The notes under the pieces: generated by a model | Seen by the model: only the letters and a program-made list of their open reading frames with translations | The model's database searches: none | What the model was told of the DNA's origin: nothing | Part shown: piece by piece, positions 30,888-40,859 of the stretch | How the letters are laid out: each line of letters opens with the position of its first letter | How positions within the stretch are numbered: the stretch's first letter is position 1 | Source: Chroococcidiopsis thermalis PCC 7203 | GTDB taxonomy: Bacteria; Cyanobacteriota; Cyanobacteriia; Cyanobacteriales; Chroococcidiopsidaceae | DNA: 64,000 bases | Assembly (NCBI RefSeq): GCF_000317125.1 | Contig: NC_019695.1 | Coordinates: forward strand, 5,320,336 to 5,384,335 | Direction of reading: 5' to 3' | Position numbers and translations under genes: made by a program

Positions 30888-33554
30888 TTAAAGGGTGGTG
30901 ACTGGCAAGAGGTTGGCGATCGCTTGCAGTAAGTCGTCCGTGCAAAAGGGCTTGGTAAAATACTCCGTCGCACCCAGACCGAACGCTGTTTGCCGATGCC
31001 ACTGATTTTCCCGCGAGGTCAATACGATGACTGGGAGTTTTTGCCATTGGGAGGAAGCACGGATTTCCCGTAGTAAGGATAACCCATCTACGCGGGGCAT
31101 CTCCAGATCGGAAATGGCTAGGTCGAAGCGTTCCTCTGAGGAAGAGAGCTTTTCTAGAGCCTCTTGCCCATCACGGCACTGTACTACTTTATACCCTGCT
31201 GCCGTGAGAATCCGCTCTAAAATTCGCCGAAATGCGATCGCGTCATCTACGATCAAAATTTTGGGAATCTCTTCAGTTGTAGCTGAAAATGTCTCCTGTC
31301 GGCTGCTTTCTTGACGAATTGTTGCTGGTGCGATCGAAAACTGAGATAGCAGTTCTTGAAACCGATCGGGTGAGAGAACGGGAACGATTTCCCCCGTACC
31401 CAGTACCGTACAACCGAGCAGATAATTCGGAACTTTCACTGTAGCGTCAAAAGGCTTGAGAACTAATTCTCGCTCTCCCAACATCTGATCTACAGCCAGC
31501 ACGACTGTCTCTGCCTCAATCTCCAACACGAGTCCCAAACGTTGGTCTAGTTCGGTAGCGTTAGCGAAGCTTAACGAAGTTATCGCCCCGCGCCGCCATT
31601 GGTAAGGTAAAAACTGTGGCAGATAGTACAGTCGAGCTGGGAGATTGCGCCAAGCGATCGTGCTGCCGTGCTGCAATCCCGTCCCGTATTCCGACAAGAC
31701 GACAACCTCTTTAACCTGAGAAGCGGGAAACGCCAAGGTTTGCTGCTGGCATTTACACAATAGCAGCGGCAAAATATTTAAGGACATGGGAATGCTAATG
31801 GTAAACTTAGTTCCTTGCCCTGCTGTAGTTTCCACGCCAATCGTCCCACGCAAGCGCTCGACTTGCAGGCGAACGATATCTAGTCCTAAACCGCGCCCTG
31901 ATAAAGTCGTAACTGTGGTGGAGGTGGAAAAACCAGAACGAAACAAAAATTCCAAAATTTGCTCTGAAGAGAGTACAGCAGTTGAGTCGCACAGTCCGAG
32001 TACTTCAGCTCGTTGTCGCACTGCGGTCAAGTCAATCCCGCGCCCGTCATCAGCAAGAGTAATAATCAGTTGATTACCTTCAGTTACAGCAATCAGACTC
32101 ATCCGCGCTATGGGAGATTTACCACTTGCCTGCCGCTCTGAAGCAGATTCGATCCCGTGGTCGAAAGCATTGCGGAATAGATGCAATAGGGGAATTTTCA
32201 ACTGTTCGAGGATCGCCCGATCGATCGTGGTTTCCCGTCCTTCGATCGCCAACTGAACGGATTTGCCGTAGCGTTGGCTGAATGATTGTTGGGCAGCGGC
32301 AAACTGGTTTGCCAAGCTGCCAAACTTGACTAGGCGCGACTCGGTTAAATCTCCGCGTAAGTCGTCGAGTTGCTGGCGTAACTCTACCAAAGCTTCCCGC
32401 ATTTCTAGAGAAATAAATTCCACATCCGCCCTAGCTTCTTGCACCTGGACGATCAGCTCTTGCAATTCTTGTAAAGAATTAGATGTGGGTATTTGGTAAG
32501 TCGTAAGTCGTAAGTCGTAAGTTGTAAGTCGGGAGTGGTTAGTGGTTAGTGGCTGGTGGCTAGTAGTAGATAGGATGTGGGGTGTGGGGGAGCCAGCGCC
32601 GTGCGGGGGTGTCCCCCGTTGAGGTGACTGGCGTTGTGGGGTGTGGGGTGTAGGGTGTGGAGATTGTAAATTTCTTTCTCCCTCAGTTCCCCCTACTCCC
32701 CAGTTCCTCTGCTCCTGGTCTCCTCTGCTCTCTTCCCCCTGCTCCCTGCTCCCAGCTCGTCCCTGCTCCCTGCTTTTCCTACCAAGTGCAGCAAGTTGGT
32801 TGTAAAGAGCTTGCATGTCTTCGCTAAGGGGGTTGAGCTGGGCAGCCCGCTGTTTTAACGTTAGATCGACCTGATGCAGCTGTTCTTGGTACAAAGACAA
32901 CCGTTCGTAACTGATAAACAACTCGCCGATGGTGTTATCGATCCGCTCCAGTCGCGATACGGGTATTTTTAAATTTAAACTGCGGATGCCGGAGGCGATC
33001 GCCAGGGAATCGTTCAGGAGTTGGGAATCAGTAGGAGGATGCGGTGCGCTCGGATTGAAGGTTTGGGAGTTGAGAAGCAAAAATTCTTCTCCAGTTGCCT
33101 CAGCTCTGGGACTCGGTGGCAGCGATTGCAAAAAATTTTCAATTGCTGTTGTTGTAGGTAGTAGGGTTGTTGCTTCTAAGCGATCGACTCCTTCGGGATT
33201 GCCGATCGCAGTGACAATCAAGCTACCGATCTGTTCGATGCTCAGGGAGATCAACTCATAGGCTAACTCCTGCTGCTCTACCCGTTCGTGCTGTAAGGCT
33301 TGTAATAGGTCTTCTAGGTGATGGGATAGGCGGCTCAGGGTGGTAAATTGAGCGATTCCCGCTCCACCTTTAAGGGAATGAGCTGCCCGCAGCATGGTAG
33401 AGTATAACCCGCTCAAATTCACCTCGGGATCTGTTGCTTGCAACTGGCGAATTCCCTGTTCCAAGACTGACAATTGGTCTGGGGCATCTTCGTACAGGAA
33501 ACAAGTGCGTATTTCTTGAGTAATTGCCTCTAAGCTTGCAGCATCCAGCACCAT
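30888..33554 (-). CDS. CheA-type histidine kinase with C-terminal receiver (hybrid)
   Basis: Chemotaxis-family kinase, 888 residues. An Hpt domain is at the N-terminus with phosphoacceptor His59 in RAAHSLKGGAG. A dimerisation region is at about 200-420, followed by the ATPase domain (LFRNAFDHGIES N-box, DDGRGID, SGRGLGLDIV), a CheW-like P5 domain and a receiver domain (ILIVDDAIAFRR, LAISDLEMPRVDG, YFTKPF). This layout matches PilL/HmpE/PixL-type kinases of cyanobacteria. Residues about 261-359 are a low-complexity insert encoded by several heptamer arrays (32478-32774), located in the loop of the dimerisation helices. The start is three bases after the MCP gene end, so the two are translated together. 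Confidence 0.9.
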   Translation of the reverse strand: MVLDAASLEAITQEIRTCFLYEDAPDQLSVLEQGIRQLQATDPEVNLSGLYSTMLRAAHSLKGGAGIAQFTTLSRLSHHLEDLLQALQHERVEQQELAYELISLSIEQIGSLIVTAIGNPEGVDRLEATTLLPTTTAIENFLQSLPPSPRAEATGEEFLLLNSQTFNPSAPHPPTDSQLLNDSLAIASGIRSLNLKIPVSRLERIDNTIGELFISYERLSLYQEQLHQVDLTLKQRAAQLNPLSEDMQALYNQLAALGRKSREQGRAGSREQGEESRGDQEQRNWGVGGTEGERNLQSPHPTPHTPQRQSPQRGTPPHGAGSPTPHILSTTSHQPLTTNHSRLTTYDLRLTTYQIPTSNSLQELQELIVQVQEARADVEFISLEMREALVELRQQLDDLRGDLTESRLVKFGSLANQFAAAQQSFSQRYGKSVQLAIEGRETTIDRAILEQLKIPLLHLFRNAFDHGIESASERQASGKSPIARMSLIAVTEGNQLIITLADDGRGIDLTAVRQRAEVLGLCDSTAVLSSEQILEFLFRSGFSTSTTVTTLSGRGLGLDIVRLQVERLRGTIGVETTAGQGTKFTISIPMSLNILPLLLCKCQQQTLAFPASQVKEVVVLSEYGTGLQHGSTIAWRNLPARLYYLPQFLPYQWRRGAITSLSFANATELDQRLGLVLEIEAETVVLAVDQMLGERELVLKPFDATVKVPNYLLGCTVLGTGEIVPVLSPDRFQELLSQFSIAPATIRQESSRQETFSATTEEIPKILIVDDAIAFRRILERILTAAGYKVVQCRDGQEALEKLSSSEERFDLAISDLEMPRVDGLSLLREIRASSQWQKLPVIVLTSRENQWHRQTAFGLGATEYFTKPFCTDDLLQAIANLLPVTTL
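32478..32774. repeat. In-frame multi-type repeat cluster inside cheA
   Basis: Consecutive arrays of GTAAGTC, GTTAGTG/GCTGGTG, GGGGTGT, CCCCTGCT and CTCTGCT-type heptamers, open in frame for about 99 codons. The translated segment is rich in Pro, Thr, Gly, Gln and Arg. It is the largest repeat intrusion into a gene in the window. Confidence 0.85.
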
Positions 33555-33556
33555 AG

Positions 33557-36298
33557 TTAATCTTCTACTCGAAATCGGGACACGGAAAGTTGGAGTTCGC
33601 GGGCGACCTCAAGGAGTTCCTGTAGCGTAGATAGCACGGCAGCAGATTCGGTCGAAGTTGTTTGGGCGATCGCTGCTACTGTTTGCATGGTTTGATTGAC
33701 CATACAGGAGTTATCTGCTTGAGAAACTGTCCGCACGGAAATTGATTGCAGCAATTGGTCGATTTCTTGACCGATCTGTGCCATATCCTGCAAGTTGGTT
33801 TTCGTTCTTGTCACCAGTTGGGTTCCTATTGCTACAGAGGCGTTGCTAACTTCCATCGTTTTTAGCACATCGCTGGTTCCTTGCTGGATAGTTCGTACCA
33901 GTCGGTCAATTTCTTTAGTTGCGTCTGTGACTCTTTCTGCTAAGCGCCTGACTTCGTTAGCTACGAGGCGAAAGCCTTTCCCATTTTCTCCAGCTCTCGT
34001 TGCTTCGATTGCGGCGTTGAAGGCGAGGACGTTGGTTTTTTCAGAGATTGTCGAGATAATGCTGACGATTTTAGAAATTTCTTGGGAAGATTCCGCTAGC
34101 CGTTTGGCTTTTACCGTTGTCTCCCAAACATTAGCGCGGAGTGTTTCCATGCTATTGACGGTTTCATCCATCGTGCGATCGCTATCTTGGGCTGCATCTA
34201 GTGCCTGACGAGCGATGGTGGCGGCGGTTTGGGCGGAACTGGCGATCGCTTGAATCGACTGTTCCATTTCTTCTACCGAAGTCAATGCTTCTGCCACTGT
34301 TTCGGCTTGGGTGTTGGCTTCACAGGCAAGTTTTTCTACAGAAGCTTCGCTGTCTACGGCTGAAATTTGCACCTGTTCGGCGGCTGATTTAACTTGCAAG
34401 ACTATCTCGCGCAAGCTGGCAATAACTGTATTAAATGCATCAGAAATTGCGCCTGTTTCCCCCTGCGAGACTTTAGCTCTGACAGTTAAGTCGCCGTGTT
34501 TGACTGTTTCCGTCTCTAACAGCAAGTTTATCATGCCCCGCTGTAACCTTTCTTTTTCCTGACGCTGGCGGGTTTCTGAGGTGCGCATTGCCTCTAGGTT
34601 CGCTTCAATGTTTGCCGTCATCGCATTTAATTGCCGCGCTAGAATGCCTATTTCGTCGCCGCGCTGAGAATTTTCTAATCTCTCTCCCTGCTTGCCCTCA
34701 CCTACTGCCTGAGCGAATTCTGCTAGTCGTCTGAGCGGGCGGGCAAAGGTACTAGCAATTGGAATTGCCATCAATGCTGCTATTAATAGCATTCCCGCTC
34801 CAATTCCATAGGCTGTTTTTTGCTGTTGGGCAAGCAGCTCGTCTAATTCTGACATTGGGCGAGCTACAAAGGTCATGCCTACAGGCTTGGCTTTGGTCGG
34901 ATTGAGTTCTTGCTGGTGGTCGTACAATGGTAGGTATATGCCCAGATATTCTGCACCAGCAATTGTTGTTTTAGCAATAACTTCTTGTCCTTTACCGAGA
35001 ACGGTGGCGGCTATAGCTTGAGGAGATCGCGTGCCGATATCTCGGGTTTTGCCGTCGCTAGCCGGAATGTTAGAGGAAATTCGCCAGTCTTGAGCATAGA
35101 CTGCTGAGATGGGAATGCCCACCCGTTGTTTTAGACTATCGTTATTTAAAAAGTTCCGGTTTTCCACTGAGGCGACAATGACAGTACCCACGACTCGATT
35201 GTCGATTTCGATCGGGTGGACGACGACACCCACTAAAGCAGCTTTCCCACCATCGATGCTGGATTGACTCGCAGTTGAAGGCTGTGCTGCTTGAGCTGGC
35301 GACTGCAACCTGATATTTGCTTGTTTGTCTTGCCCCAAACGTTTGAGAAAATCTTCCTTCCATAACTCCATGCCTTGCAGCGTTTTGCCCGTGCGCAAGG
35401 CATTTTGAACGATGGGAATATCTGCCACATTTATCCCCAAGGGCAAGGACACGGGCTGATATTGTGGTGAGAGTTGAAGTTGTTCGGCGGAGGGGTTGAA
35501 CGATACTGGGGATAAGGTTTGAATGTATTGGGCTACCGTTCTACCCCGAGCATCGGTGACAATTCTCAAGTTTTTTTCTACCGAGTCGCTTTCATCAGAA
35601 ACTTTCAAACTCTCCATGTAGGTTTGCAATTGCTGTCGATACGCACTGACTTGGCTTTGACTGTTCAAATCGATCTTCAAAGTTTCGACGAGCCGAGCGA
35701 TCGTATCTGCCTCTGTCTGTGCCTCGTCCACACTCCACATCACGTAGTCTTCATTGAAGTACGACCCATCCCTTTGTAACGACTGTCTGGCTTTTTGCAG
35801 TAAGGTGTCTCGGGTGACTGTGACAATTCCTTGGGTGATGACGACAATTGGGAGGGCGGTGCTAATTATTAAAACAATAGCGAGTTTAGTGCGGAAGTTG
35901 AAGTGTTGCCAGGCGTTGGTAATTCTACTGCCAGCTACTCTCATTCTCAGCATGAGTGGCTGTGGGCTAACAGTGCTTTCCAGCCCCTCTCCCAAACTTA
36001 ATTTGGATTCTGACAGTGGTTTGCCCGTTTCCGAGCTATTTGCCTCTCGCCACCCATCAGATCTTTCTAGAGTTTCCAGCGCCTTTCGCGCCACAGAGCC
36101 GTAAATCCCATCGGGATCTTGCGCGATCGCTTCTCGGTAAAATGCGGCAGCTTTGATAACATCTCCCGTCTGCTCTAAGGCATTCGCGAGCGTAATTTTA
36201 TTCACCAAATCTTTTGGTTCGCGTTCGACTTCTGCTGCTAGCGCCGCAATGTGCTGTGGCGTGGGCAGATTTGGATAACTTTTGCTAGATGCTGTCAT
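33557..36298 (-). CDS. Methyl-accepting chemotaxis protein (PilJ/HmpD type)
   Basis: Transmembrane chemoreceptor, 913 residues. A TPR-like N-terminal region (about 15-80) precedes the first membrane span (138-160). A periplasmic sensor region follows (160-495), then the second span (497-517), a HAMP domain, and the long cytoplasmic helical bundle. The invariant hairpin tip is present as [18 protein letters not shown] followed by [20 protein letters not shown]. The cytoplasmic TPR-plus-receptor layout is typical of PilJ/HmpD/PixJ proteins controlling type IV pili or phototaxis in cyanobacteria. There is no phytochrome-type GAF, so it is not a PixJ photoreceptor. It overlaps the CheW gene by four bases (ATGA). 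Confidence 0.9.
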   Translation of the reverse strand: MTASSKSYPNLPTPQHIAALAAEVEREPKDLVNKITLANALEQTGDVIKAAAFYREAIAQDPDGIYGSVARKALETLERSDGWREANSSETGKPLSESKLSLGEGLESTVSPQPLMLRMRVAGSRITNAWQHFNFRTKLAIVLIISTALPIVVITQGIVTVTRDTLLQKARQSLQRDGSYFNEDYVMWSVDEAQTEADTIARLVETLKIDLNSQSQVSAYRQQLQTYMESLKVSDESDSVEKNLRIVTDARGRTVAQYIQTLSPVSFNPSAEQLQLSPQYQPVSLPLGINVADIPIVQNALRTGKTLQGMELWKEDFLKRLGQDKQANIRLQSPAQAAQPSTASQSSIDGGKAALVGVVVHPIEIDNRVVGTVIVASVENRNFLNNDSLKQRVGIPISAVYAQDWRISSNIPASDGKTRDIGTRSPQAIAATVLGKGQEVIAKTTIAGAEYLGIYLPLYDHQQELNPTKAKPVGMTFVARPMSELDELLAQQQKTAYGIGAGMLLIAALMAIPIASTFARPLRRLAEFAQAVGEGKQGERLENSQRGDEIGILARQLNAMTANIEANLEAMRTSETRQRQEKERLQRGMINLLLETETVKHGDLTVRAKVSQGETGAISDAFNTVIASLREIVLQVKSAAEQVQISAVDSEASVEKLACEANTQAETVAEALTSVEEMEQSIQAIASSAQTAATIARQALDAAQDSDRTMDETVNSMETLRANVWETTVKAKRLAESSQEISKIVSIISTISEKTNVLAFNAAIEATRAGENGKGFRLVANEVRRLAERVTDATKEIDRLVRTIQQGTSDVLKTMEVSNASVAIGTQLVTRTKTNLQDMAQIGQEIDQLLQSISVRTVSQADNSCMVNQTMQTVAAIAQTTSTESAAVLSTLQELLEVARELQLSVSRFRVED

Positions 36299-36798
36299 GG
36301 ATGTACTGAGGTGCGATCGCAGGTGGATAGAGCCGTAAAAATAGCATTCACATTCAGGGCAGTTACGGGGCGTTCGATCTGGGCAACACCAATGCCATAG
36401 AGCTTTAAAACTGGCGGAAATTCTGCCGGTACGGGCTGAAACTGCTGCGGATCGAGCGAGACAATTCCCTTGAGCAGCGACACCACGCAGCCGACTTGCC
36501 GCGAATCTTGCTCTCTTGCCACATGAGCGCTCCCGTTCAGCACGACAAGAGTTAAGTTGGTCTTGGCATGAGCATTTCTGACCGAACTAACTAGCCCCAA
36601 CAACCCGCTTAAATCTAGTATCCACAACAACTTACCGCGCTGGTTTGCTACCCCTAACAATGTTGATGCTACGCCAGGGATGGGGCAAATTTGCTCTAGC
36701 GTTAAGGTTACTACACCTACCGTCTGTTCCAACGGTAATAACAGTTCGATTCCCGGCGATAGCTGAATGTGAAAGTATTCGGTGAGCATTAGAGCCAA
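36295..36798 (-). CDS. CheW-domain adaptor protein
   Basis: Single CheW domain of 167 residues, the adaptor that links the receptor bundle to the CheA-type kinase. Features are the N-terminal [20 protein letters not shown] segment, [30 protein letters not shown] (typical CheW beta barrel core with VANQRG) and the later [14 protein letters not shown]. It lies between the CheY-like and MCP genes (spacing 21 bases and overlap 4), as expected for PilI/PixI/HmpC. Confidence 0.9.
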   Translation of the reverse strand: MALMLTEYFHIQLSPGIELLLPLEQTVGVVTLTLEQICPIPGVASTLLGVANQRGKLLWILDLSGLLGLVSSVRNAHAKTNLTLVVLNGSAHVAREQDSRQVGCVVSLLKGIVSLDPQQFQPVPAEFPPVLKLYGIGVAQIERPVTALNVNAIFTALSTCDRTSVHP

Positions 36799-36819
36799 CT
36801 AGGCAGTGGAATGCGGTGA

Positions 36820-37185
36820 CTAACTGAGATGACTACACACTGTCTGGACTAGATCGAGTGGTGCAAAAGGTTTAGCAATATAAGCATCTCCTCCTTGACG
36901 TAAAGCCCAAAACCGATCGAATTCCTGATCTTTCGAGGAACAAAAAATAATTGATATATCTTCAAATGTCGGACTAGCACGCAGTTGGCGACATAAATCG
37001 AGTCCGCTGATCCCAGGCATAACAATATCTAATACGATCAGATCTGGTCGGTGGTTGGCTGACAACCAGTGCAAAGCAGATTCTGCCGAGTCAACACAAA
37101 CCACATTTAAGCCAACTTGTTGCAACAAAGCCACTATCAACCGTCGATCGGTCGGGCTGTCTTCAACAACTAAAACGGTTTTCAT
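36820..37185 (-). CDS. CheY-like response regulator (PilH/PixH/HmpB type)
   Basis: Stand-alone receiver of 121 residues with acidic residues in VVEDSP, phosphoacceptor D53 in DLIVLDIVMPGISG, switch Ser in IIFCSSKDQ, and Lys in AYIAKPFAP. It is first in the leftward chemotaxis-like operon, just before CheW. A PatA-type protein (PilG/PixG/HmpA), which usually precedes it in cyanobacterial loci, is absent here. Confidence 0.92.
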   Translation of the reverse strand: MKTVLVVEDSPTDRRLIVALLQQVGLNVVCVDSAESALHWLSANHRPDLIVLDIVMPGISGLDLCRQLRASPTFEDISIIFCSSKDQEFDRFWALRQGGDAYIAKPFAPLDLVQTVCSHLS

Positions 37186-37507
37186 CTATAAATTTCAGCT
37201 AAAGTAAAAAATATCTGGTTGTAGTTGTTGATAGTTGACTTTTTCTAGTTTTCCACCGTGGAAGTAAAATTGGGTTTTGTATTTACTAGCTTATATTTGT
37301 TCAGGTGTTAACTTACACTCCTAAAACAGGAACTTATCAAAATTTTGTAAATTTGTCTAGAGATAGCAGCAGATCTTAACCGTAAAATTGTATACAGGTA
37401 AGTAGCGAATAGGTAGGTTTCGGGTAGGGGGCAGGAAAGAATTTATACTAATTACTCACCCCTCCCTAACCGCCACTGACTACTCGCTAAACTACCGACT
37501 CGCTCAT
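37186..37507. other. Intergenic region, 322 bases
   Basis: Upstream of the chemotaxis-like operon and downstream of the small secreted-protein gene (both minus strand). The half nearer the operon is AT-rich and should hold its promoter. The other half carries a GTAGCGAATAGGTAGG-like short repeat and ACTCGCTAA/ACTACCGACTCGC repeats. No ORF, RNA gene or clear operator seen. Confidence 0.5.
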
Positions 37508-37855
37508 TTACGGGTTATCGATAATGACTTGAATCCCTCGGTCAATTGTTGCATCTGCTTCTGCTGGTGTAACTGGTCTAGGGGTAAATAAATCTCTTTG
37601 TACTGGCTTGATTTGAATTGCTCTAGGGGCTGGCAGTTTGGCGGGAGCAGGCGATCGCCTTGTTGTGGTTTCTAGTTCTATCGTGCCTAAAATTTCTGCA
37701 TTTCCTCGGGCGAGCGTTCGTTTCTGTAAACTTTCAACTGTTGAGATGTTATTGATACCAGAGTTAACCTCTGTTTGAGCTAAAACTGGTTGACCCAAGG
37801 CGGCTGTTACTAGCAAGATAGCAGTTGCAATAAGAGAAAATCGTAGGTAGAGCAT
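37508..37855 (-). CDS. Small secreted hypothetical protein
   Basis: A 115-residue protein with a clear Sec signal peptide (MLYLRFSLIATAILLVTAAL, cleavage after VLAQ at about residue 27). The mature part has no recognised domain. It contains many Thr, Pro and Arg and a Pro/Ala stretch (SPAPAKLPAPRA), suggesting an unstructured periplasmic protein. It is a single gene on the minus strand. Function unknown. Confidence 0.7.
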   Translation of the reverse strand: MLYLRFSLIATAILLVTAALGQPVLAQTEVNSGINNISTVESLQKRTLARGNAEILGTIELETTTRRSPAPAKLPAPRAIQIKPVQRDLFTPRPVTPAEADATIDRGIQVIIDNP

Positions 37856-38156
37856 AGCTTTAGCTTGTCAAAACAAGCGCGAGGTTTGAGTAAACTTCTA
37901 CACTCCATAGGTCGGCAAATAAGTACGTATATTGCAGACACGCACTAACCTAATTCGCACCACCTCTCATTTCTATTTTAGTTGTGCTTTTTAGATTAAA
38001 CTTATAATTTTTCTTATGGTACTAAAACCGCTCTATAAAAATCTGTATCCAGACTCACTAAGTTTCTCTGTTATTTGTGAGGGGAGTCGAGAGTCGAGAG
38101 TCGGAATTAACTGGTCACTGGTCAGGAGTCACTGGTCACTGGTCAGGAGTCACTAG
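37856..38156. repeat. Intergenic region with GGTCACT heptamer array
   Basis: The distal part (38085-38156, continuing to 38175) is made of GAGTCGA and CACTGGT/CAGGAGT heptamers. They extend into the 3' end of the AGE epimerase gene and supply its last residues and stop. The proximal part is AT-rich without an ORF. Confidence 0.75.
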
Positions 38157-39332
38157 TCACTGGTCACTGATAACTGAAAACTGCTGCCAACAAAGATAGA
38201 GCGCTCTGGGAACGTGGAAGCAACCTTTCCATTTGCCACCTTTAAGGTTTAATAAGACTTGTCCCTGGCGATCTAAGTAACCGAACCATTCGCCATATTC
38301 AGGATCGGCAAAATGCGACCAAGTGTAATCGTGCATTTTTTGATACCACTCCCAACACGCTTCGCGTCCCGTCAGGCGATATCCCATTACCAGTGCTACC
38401 AATGATTCTAAATGCACCCACCACAGTTTTTGATTCCATTCCAGTTGCTGAGGTGGATGTCCGTTAGCATCCATAAAATAGTATAAGCCACAGTATTCGT
38501 TATCCCAGGCAAAATTGAGAATGTTGAGGATTACGTCAACTGCTTGGTTAATCGTTTTCGGATCGTTGTGGCGACGTGCAATATCCATAATGAACCACAT
38601 GGCTTCAATCCCATGACCGGGGTTAATGAGTCTGCCATCAAAACAGTCAATATGGGAACCATCTGGAGCCACGTTTTCATACATTAAGCCGCGATCGCCA
38701 TCTAAAAAATCGGTCATAACTTCGCGCACGGTGACAGCTAAAATTTCCTCCAGGCGATCGCTGGGTAGCAGCCAGTCCATTTCTAGGGACAAGTTGGCTA
38801 AGATCATCGGTACTGCTAGCGATTTGAGCGATCGCGTCCCAGGATAAGCTTTGTTATATTTGCCTTTGGGGTTATTCTGGCGGCGTAAAACGTTGTTGTA
38901 AGCTTGCAAGGCAACATCTTTTGCCCAATCTTCTCCTGAAGCTAAGGCATACTTACTAAATGCCATTGCCGCAAAGCAATCAGAAAAGATATTGTATGGC
39001 TGTACCAGAGGATTACCAGCGCGATCGAGAGCAAAGTACCAATTACCTTCAGAATCTCGTCCGTGTTTTGCTAGAAAATTTGCACCGTTTGCGGCAATTT
39101 TGAGCCACTCTGGACGTTTTTCTAGTTGGTTATACAACATGGAAAAGATCCAGACTTGGCGATTTTGCAACCAAATAAACTTGTCGGTATCGTAAACATT
39201 CCCCGCGCGATCGAGACAGGTAAAGTAGCCGCCTTGCTCCCAGTCGATTGAATGCCGTTCCCAAAAAGGAATTACGTCGTTGAGCAGAGCGTTTTTGTAC
39301 AGTTCAGCTAATGCTTGAAAATCTTGCCGCAT
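38157..39332 (-). CDS. AGE family epimerase/isomerase
   Basis: (alpha/alpha)6-barrel enzyme of the N-acylglucosamine 2-epimerase / cellobiose 2-epimerase superfamily, 391 residues from this start. Conserved features: [13 protein letters not shown] near the N-terminus, the catalytic His region [26 protein letters not shown] and [11 protein letters not shown] near the C-terminus. The sugar substrate could be N-acetylglucosamine, mannose or a disaccharide; it is not determined. ATG 39332 ([12 protein letters not shown]) is preferred over the upstream ATG at 39374 because it gives the family length. The last residues (SVISDQ) come from the TCAGTGAC heptamer. It is a monocistronic gene. Confidence 0.87.
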   Translation of the reverse strand: MRQDFQALAELYKNALLNDVIPFWERHSIDWEQGGYFTCLDRAGNVYDTDKFIWLQNRQVWIFSMLYNQLEKRPEWLKIAANGANFLAKHGRDSEGNWYFALDRAGNPLVQPYNIFSDCFAAMAFSKYALASGEDWAKDVALQAYNNVLRRQNNPKGKYNKAYPGTRSLKSLAVPMILANLSLEMDWLLPSDRLEEILAVTVREVMTDFLDGDRGLMYENVAPDGSHIDCFDGRLINPGHGIEAMWFIMDIARRHNDPKTINQAVDVILNILNFAWDNEYCGLYYFMDANGHPPQQLEWNQKLWWVHLESLVALVMGYRLTGREACWEWYQKMHDYTWSHFADPEYGEWFGYLDRQGQVLLNLKGGKWKGCFHVPRALYLCWQQFSVISDQ

Positions 39333-39413
39333 AAGTTTGGATAGCACGAGGGAGCGATCGCCACTAATTATCACCTTGCTATAGATAATTCACAAGGGCT
39401 GTATCGCGTATCT

Positions 39414-40391
39414 TCAAGAGCAATCGTGCTTCACAGTTATGACTACACTTCCCTTCTTGCGTCCTTGTTCGACATATCTGTGAGCCTCGGCAGTTTGTTC
39501 CAATGAATAACGCCGATCGATAACTGATTTTATCTTCCCTGCTTCAATCAGCTCTTTGAGAAAAATTAAATCTGCTTTACGCTCGATTGCTGTCCCGCCT
39601 ATGACTTTCTTGCTGCTGGTCATTGAAGTCCATAGTCCTCGAAGTATCGGGGACAGATTTATGTGGACAGCTCTGAGATAAATTCCTTGTTGCTTGAGCG
39701 ATCGCAGACAACCTGAAAACGAACTCTTGCCTACCGTGTCAAAAATAATATCGTAGGTCTTACCGCTTTTCGTAAAATCTTCTTGAGTGCGATCGATCAC
39801 CGCGTCGGCTCCCAGAGATTTCACTAATTCTAAATTTGCCGTACTACATACCCCAGTCACTTCTGTGCTAAAGTACTTGGCAAGCTGCACGGCAGCCGTA
39901 CCTAACGCTCCAGAAGCCCCATAGATCAGAACTTTTTGTCCGCTCTGAATCTTCCCTTTATCTCTCAGGAAAATCAGTGAGGTTGTTGACCCAAAAGGAA
40001 TGGCGGCGGCTTCCTCATAGGTCATGTTAGTAGGCTTGATGGCGATCGCTCCTGCTTCAGGTAAGCATATGTACTCGGCATTAGCGCCAAGACTGATTCC
40101 TGCTCCAGCAAATACGCGATCGCCTGCTTGGAATTGCGTTACATTTTTGCCAACCGCTTCAATTTCTCCAGCTAGCTCGCTCCCCAGGATCGCGTTCTTT
40201 TTAGGTTTTATGAAACCATAGAAAAATCGTACGGCGAATGGGTCAGCCTTGCGTAGGCGCAAATCCGCCGAGGTTACTGTTGTCGCATGTATTCTTATCA
40301 ATACTTCATTGTCCTTGGGAGTAGGTTTTTCTACCTCCTTTAGCTGCATAACCTCCGGCGATCCGTATTCCGTGCAGACAATCGCTTTCAT
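39414..40391 (-). CDS. Zinc-independent MDR family NAD(P)-dependent oxidoreductase
   Basis: Medium-chain reductase of the quinone-oxidoreductase type, 325 residues. N-terminal GroES-like domain: [20 protein letters not shown] and [16 protein letters not shown]. The Rossmann domain has [17 protein letters not shown] (residues about 153-169), and the C-terminal half holds [10 protein letters not shown] and GSVVITV. The catalytic zinc ligands of alcohol dehydrogenases are not present. Members reduce quinones or enals with NADPH; the natural substrate is unknown. It is followed on the same strand by no partner gene, and the preceding brnA-like gene is 46 bases upstream. Confidence 0.88.
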   Translation of the reverse strand: MKAIVCTEYGSPEVMQLKEVEKPTPKDNEVLIRIHATTVTSADLRLRKADPFAVRFFYGFIKPKKNAILGSELAGEIEAVGKNVTQFQAGDRVFAGAGISLGANAEYICLPEAGAIAIKPTNMTYEEAAAIPFGSTTSLIFLRDKGKIQSGQKVLIYGASGALGTAAVQLAKYFSTEVTGVCSTANLELVKSLGADAVIDRTQEDFTKSGKTYDIIFDTVGKSSFSGCLRSLKQQGIYLRAVHINLSPILRGLWTSMTSSKKVIGGTAIERKADLIFLKELIEAGKIKSVIDRRYSLEQTAEAHRYVEQGRKKGSVVITVKHDCS

Positions 40392-40437
40392 GAATGCTCC
40401 TCTAAGATAGCTTTAGTGTTAGCCCTCAACAAGCACC

Positions 40438-40695
40438 TTAACGCTCAATACGTTCAAGTTCTTCACGAACAACTCTGCGTAAGGTTTCCTCTAAAGGTTC
40501 GCGACTCTGCTGAATATGCTGGCGCAAAGCTTCGTTAATCATAGTTTGATAATTTCCTCCGCCTGCACTGTGAGCTTGTTCGCGAAACCATGCTAAAACC
40601 TCGTCATCTAGCCGAATTGTGATCCGAGTTTTTCCAGGTGGTGTTGGGTCAATCGCCCCTCGTTTACCCCGACTAAAATCATATTCTGTTTCCAT
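40438..40695 (-). CDS. BrnA-like ribbon-helix-helix antitoxin (orphan)
   Basis: An 85-residue protein whose N-terminus DFSRGKRGAIDPTPPGKTRI and the RHH segment TIRLDDEVLAWFREQAHSAGGGNYQTMIN match the BrnA antitoxin family. BrnA normally neutralises the RelE-fold RNase BrnT, and the brnT gene lies immediately upstream of brnA. Here only 164 bases separate it from ftsH, too few for brnT (about 90 codons), so this is an orphan. An imperfect 22-base palindrome begins 21 bases upstream of the start (40716-40737) and is a plausible autoregulatory operator. A role as a plain DNA-binding regulator, or a cross-neutralising antitoxin, is possible. Confidence 0.82.
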   Translation of the reverse strand: METEYDFSRGKRGAIDPTPPGKTRITIRLDDEVLAWFREQAHSAGGGNYQTMINEALRQHIQQSREPLEETLRRVVREELERIER

Positions 40696-40715
40696 TGGTA
40701 AGCCACCTCAACTAT

Positions 40716-40737
40716 AGTATGCACAACTGTACATACT
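40716..40737. promoter_or_regulatory. Candidate operator upstream of the BrnA-like gene
   Basis: Imperfect 22-base palindrome with outer half-sites AGTATG and CATACT and inner ACA/TGT partly conserved. RHH antitoxins bind inverted repeats at their own promoters, which this fits. It has not been demonstrated. Confidence 0.5.
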
Positions 40738-40820
40738 ACCAATGGAACAGCGCCCCAAGCAGTTATTCGATCGCATTCATCATACTTTTTAAATAAAGCA
40801 TCTTTATTCAGTCATAAAAA

Positions 40821-40847
40821 AGTAGGGTGGGCATTGCCCACCCTACT
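40821..40847. terminator. Perfect 27-base palindrome after ftsH (GGTGGGC family, copy 3)
   Basis: Arms AGTAGGGTGGGCA with exact partner and a single central base, starting 13 bases after the ftsH stop. Thirteen base pairs make a strong stem. It has no long U-tract on the ftsH side, so it may be a dispersed repeat serving as a 3' end. Confidence 0.6.
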
Positions 40848-40859
40848 AACAAGTAAACA

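Noticed and set aside
30793-31047. 84-codon ORF between the cheA and receiver genes
   Set aside because: It overlaps both real genes in a different frame and has no independent coding signal.
40696-40859. Remnant of brnT upstream of the BrnA-like gene
   Set aside because: Only 164 bases are available and translation in all frames shows no BrnT motif.
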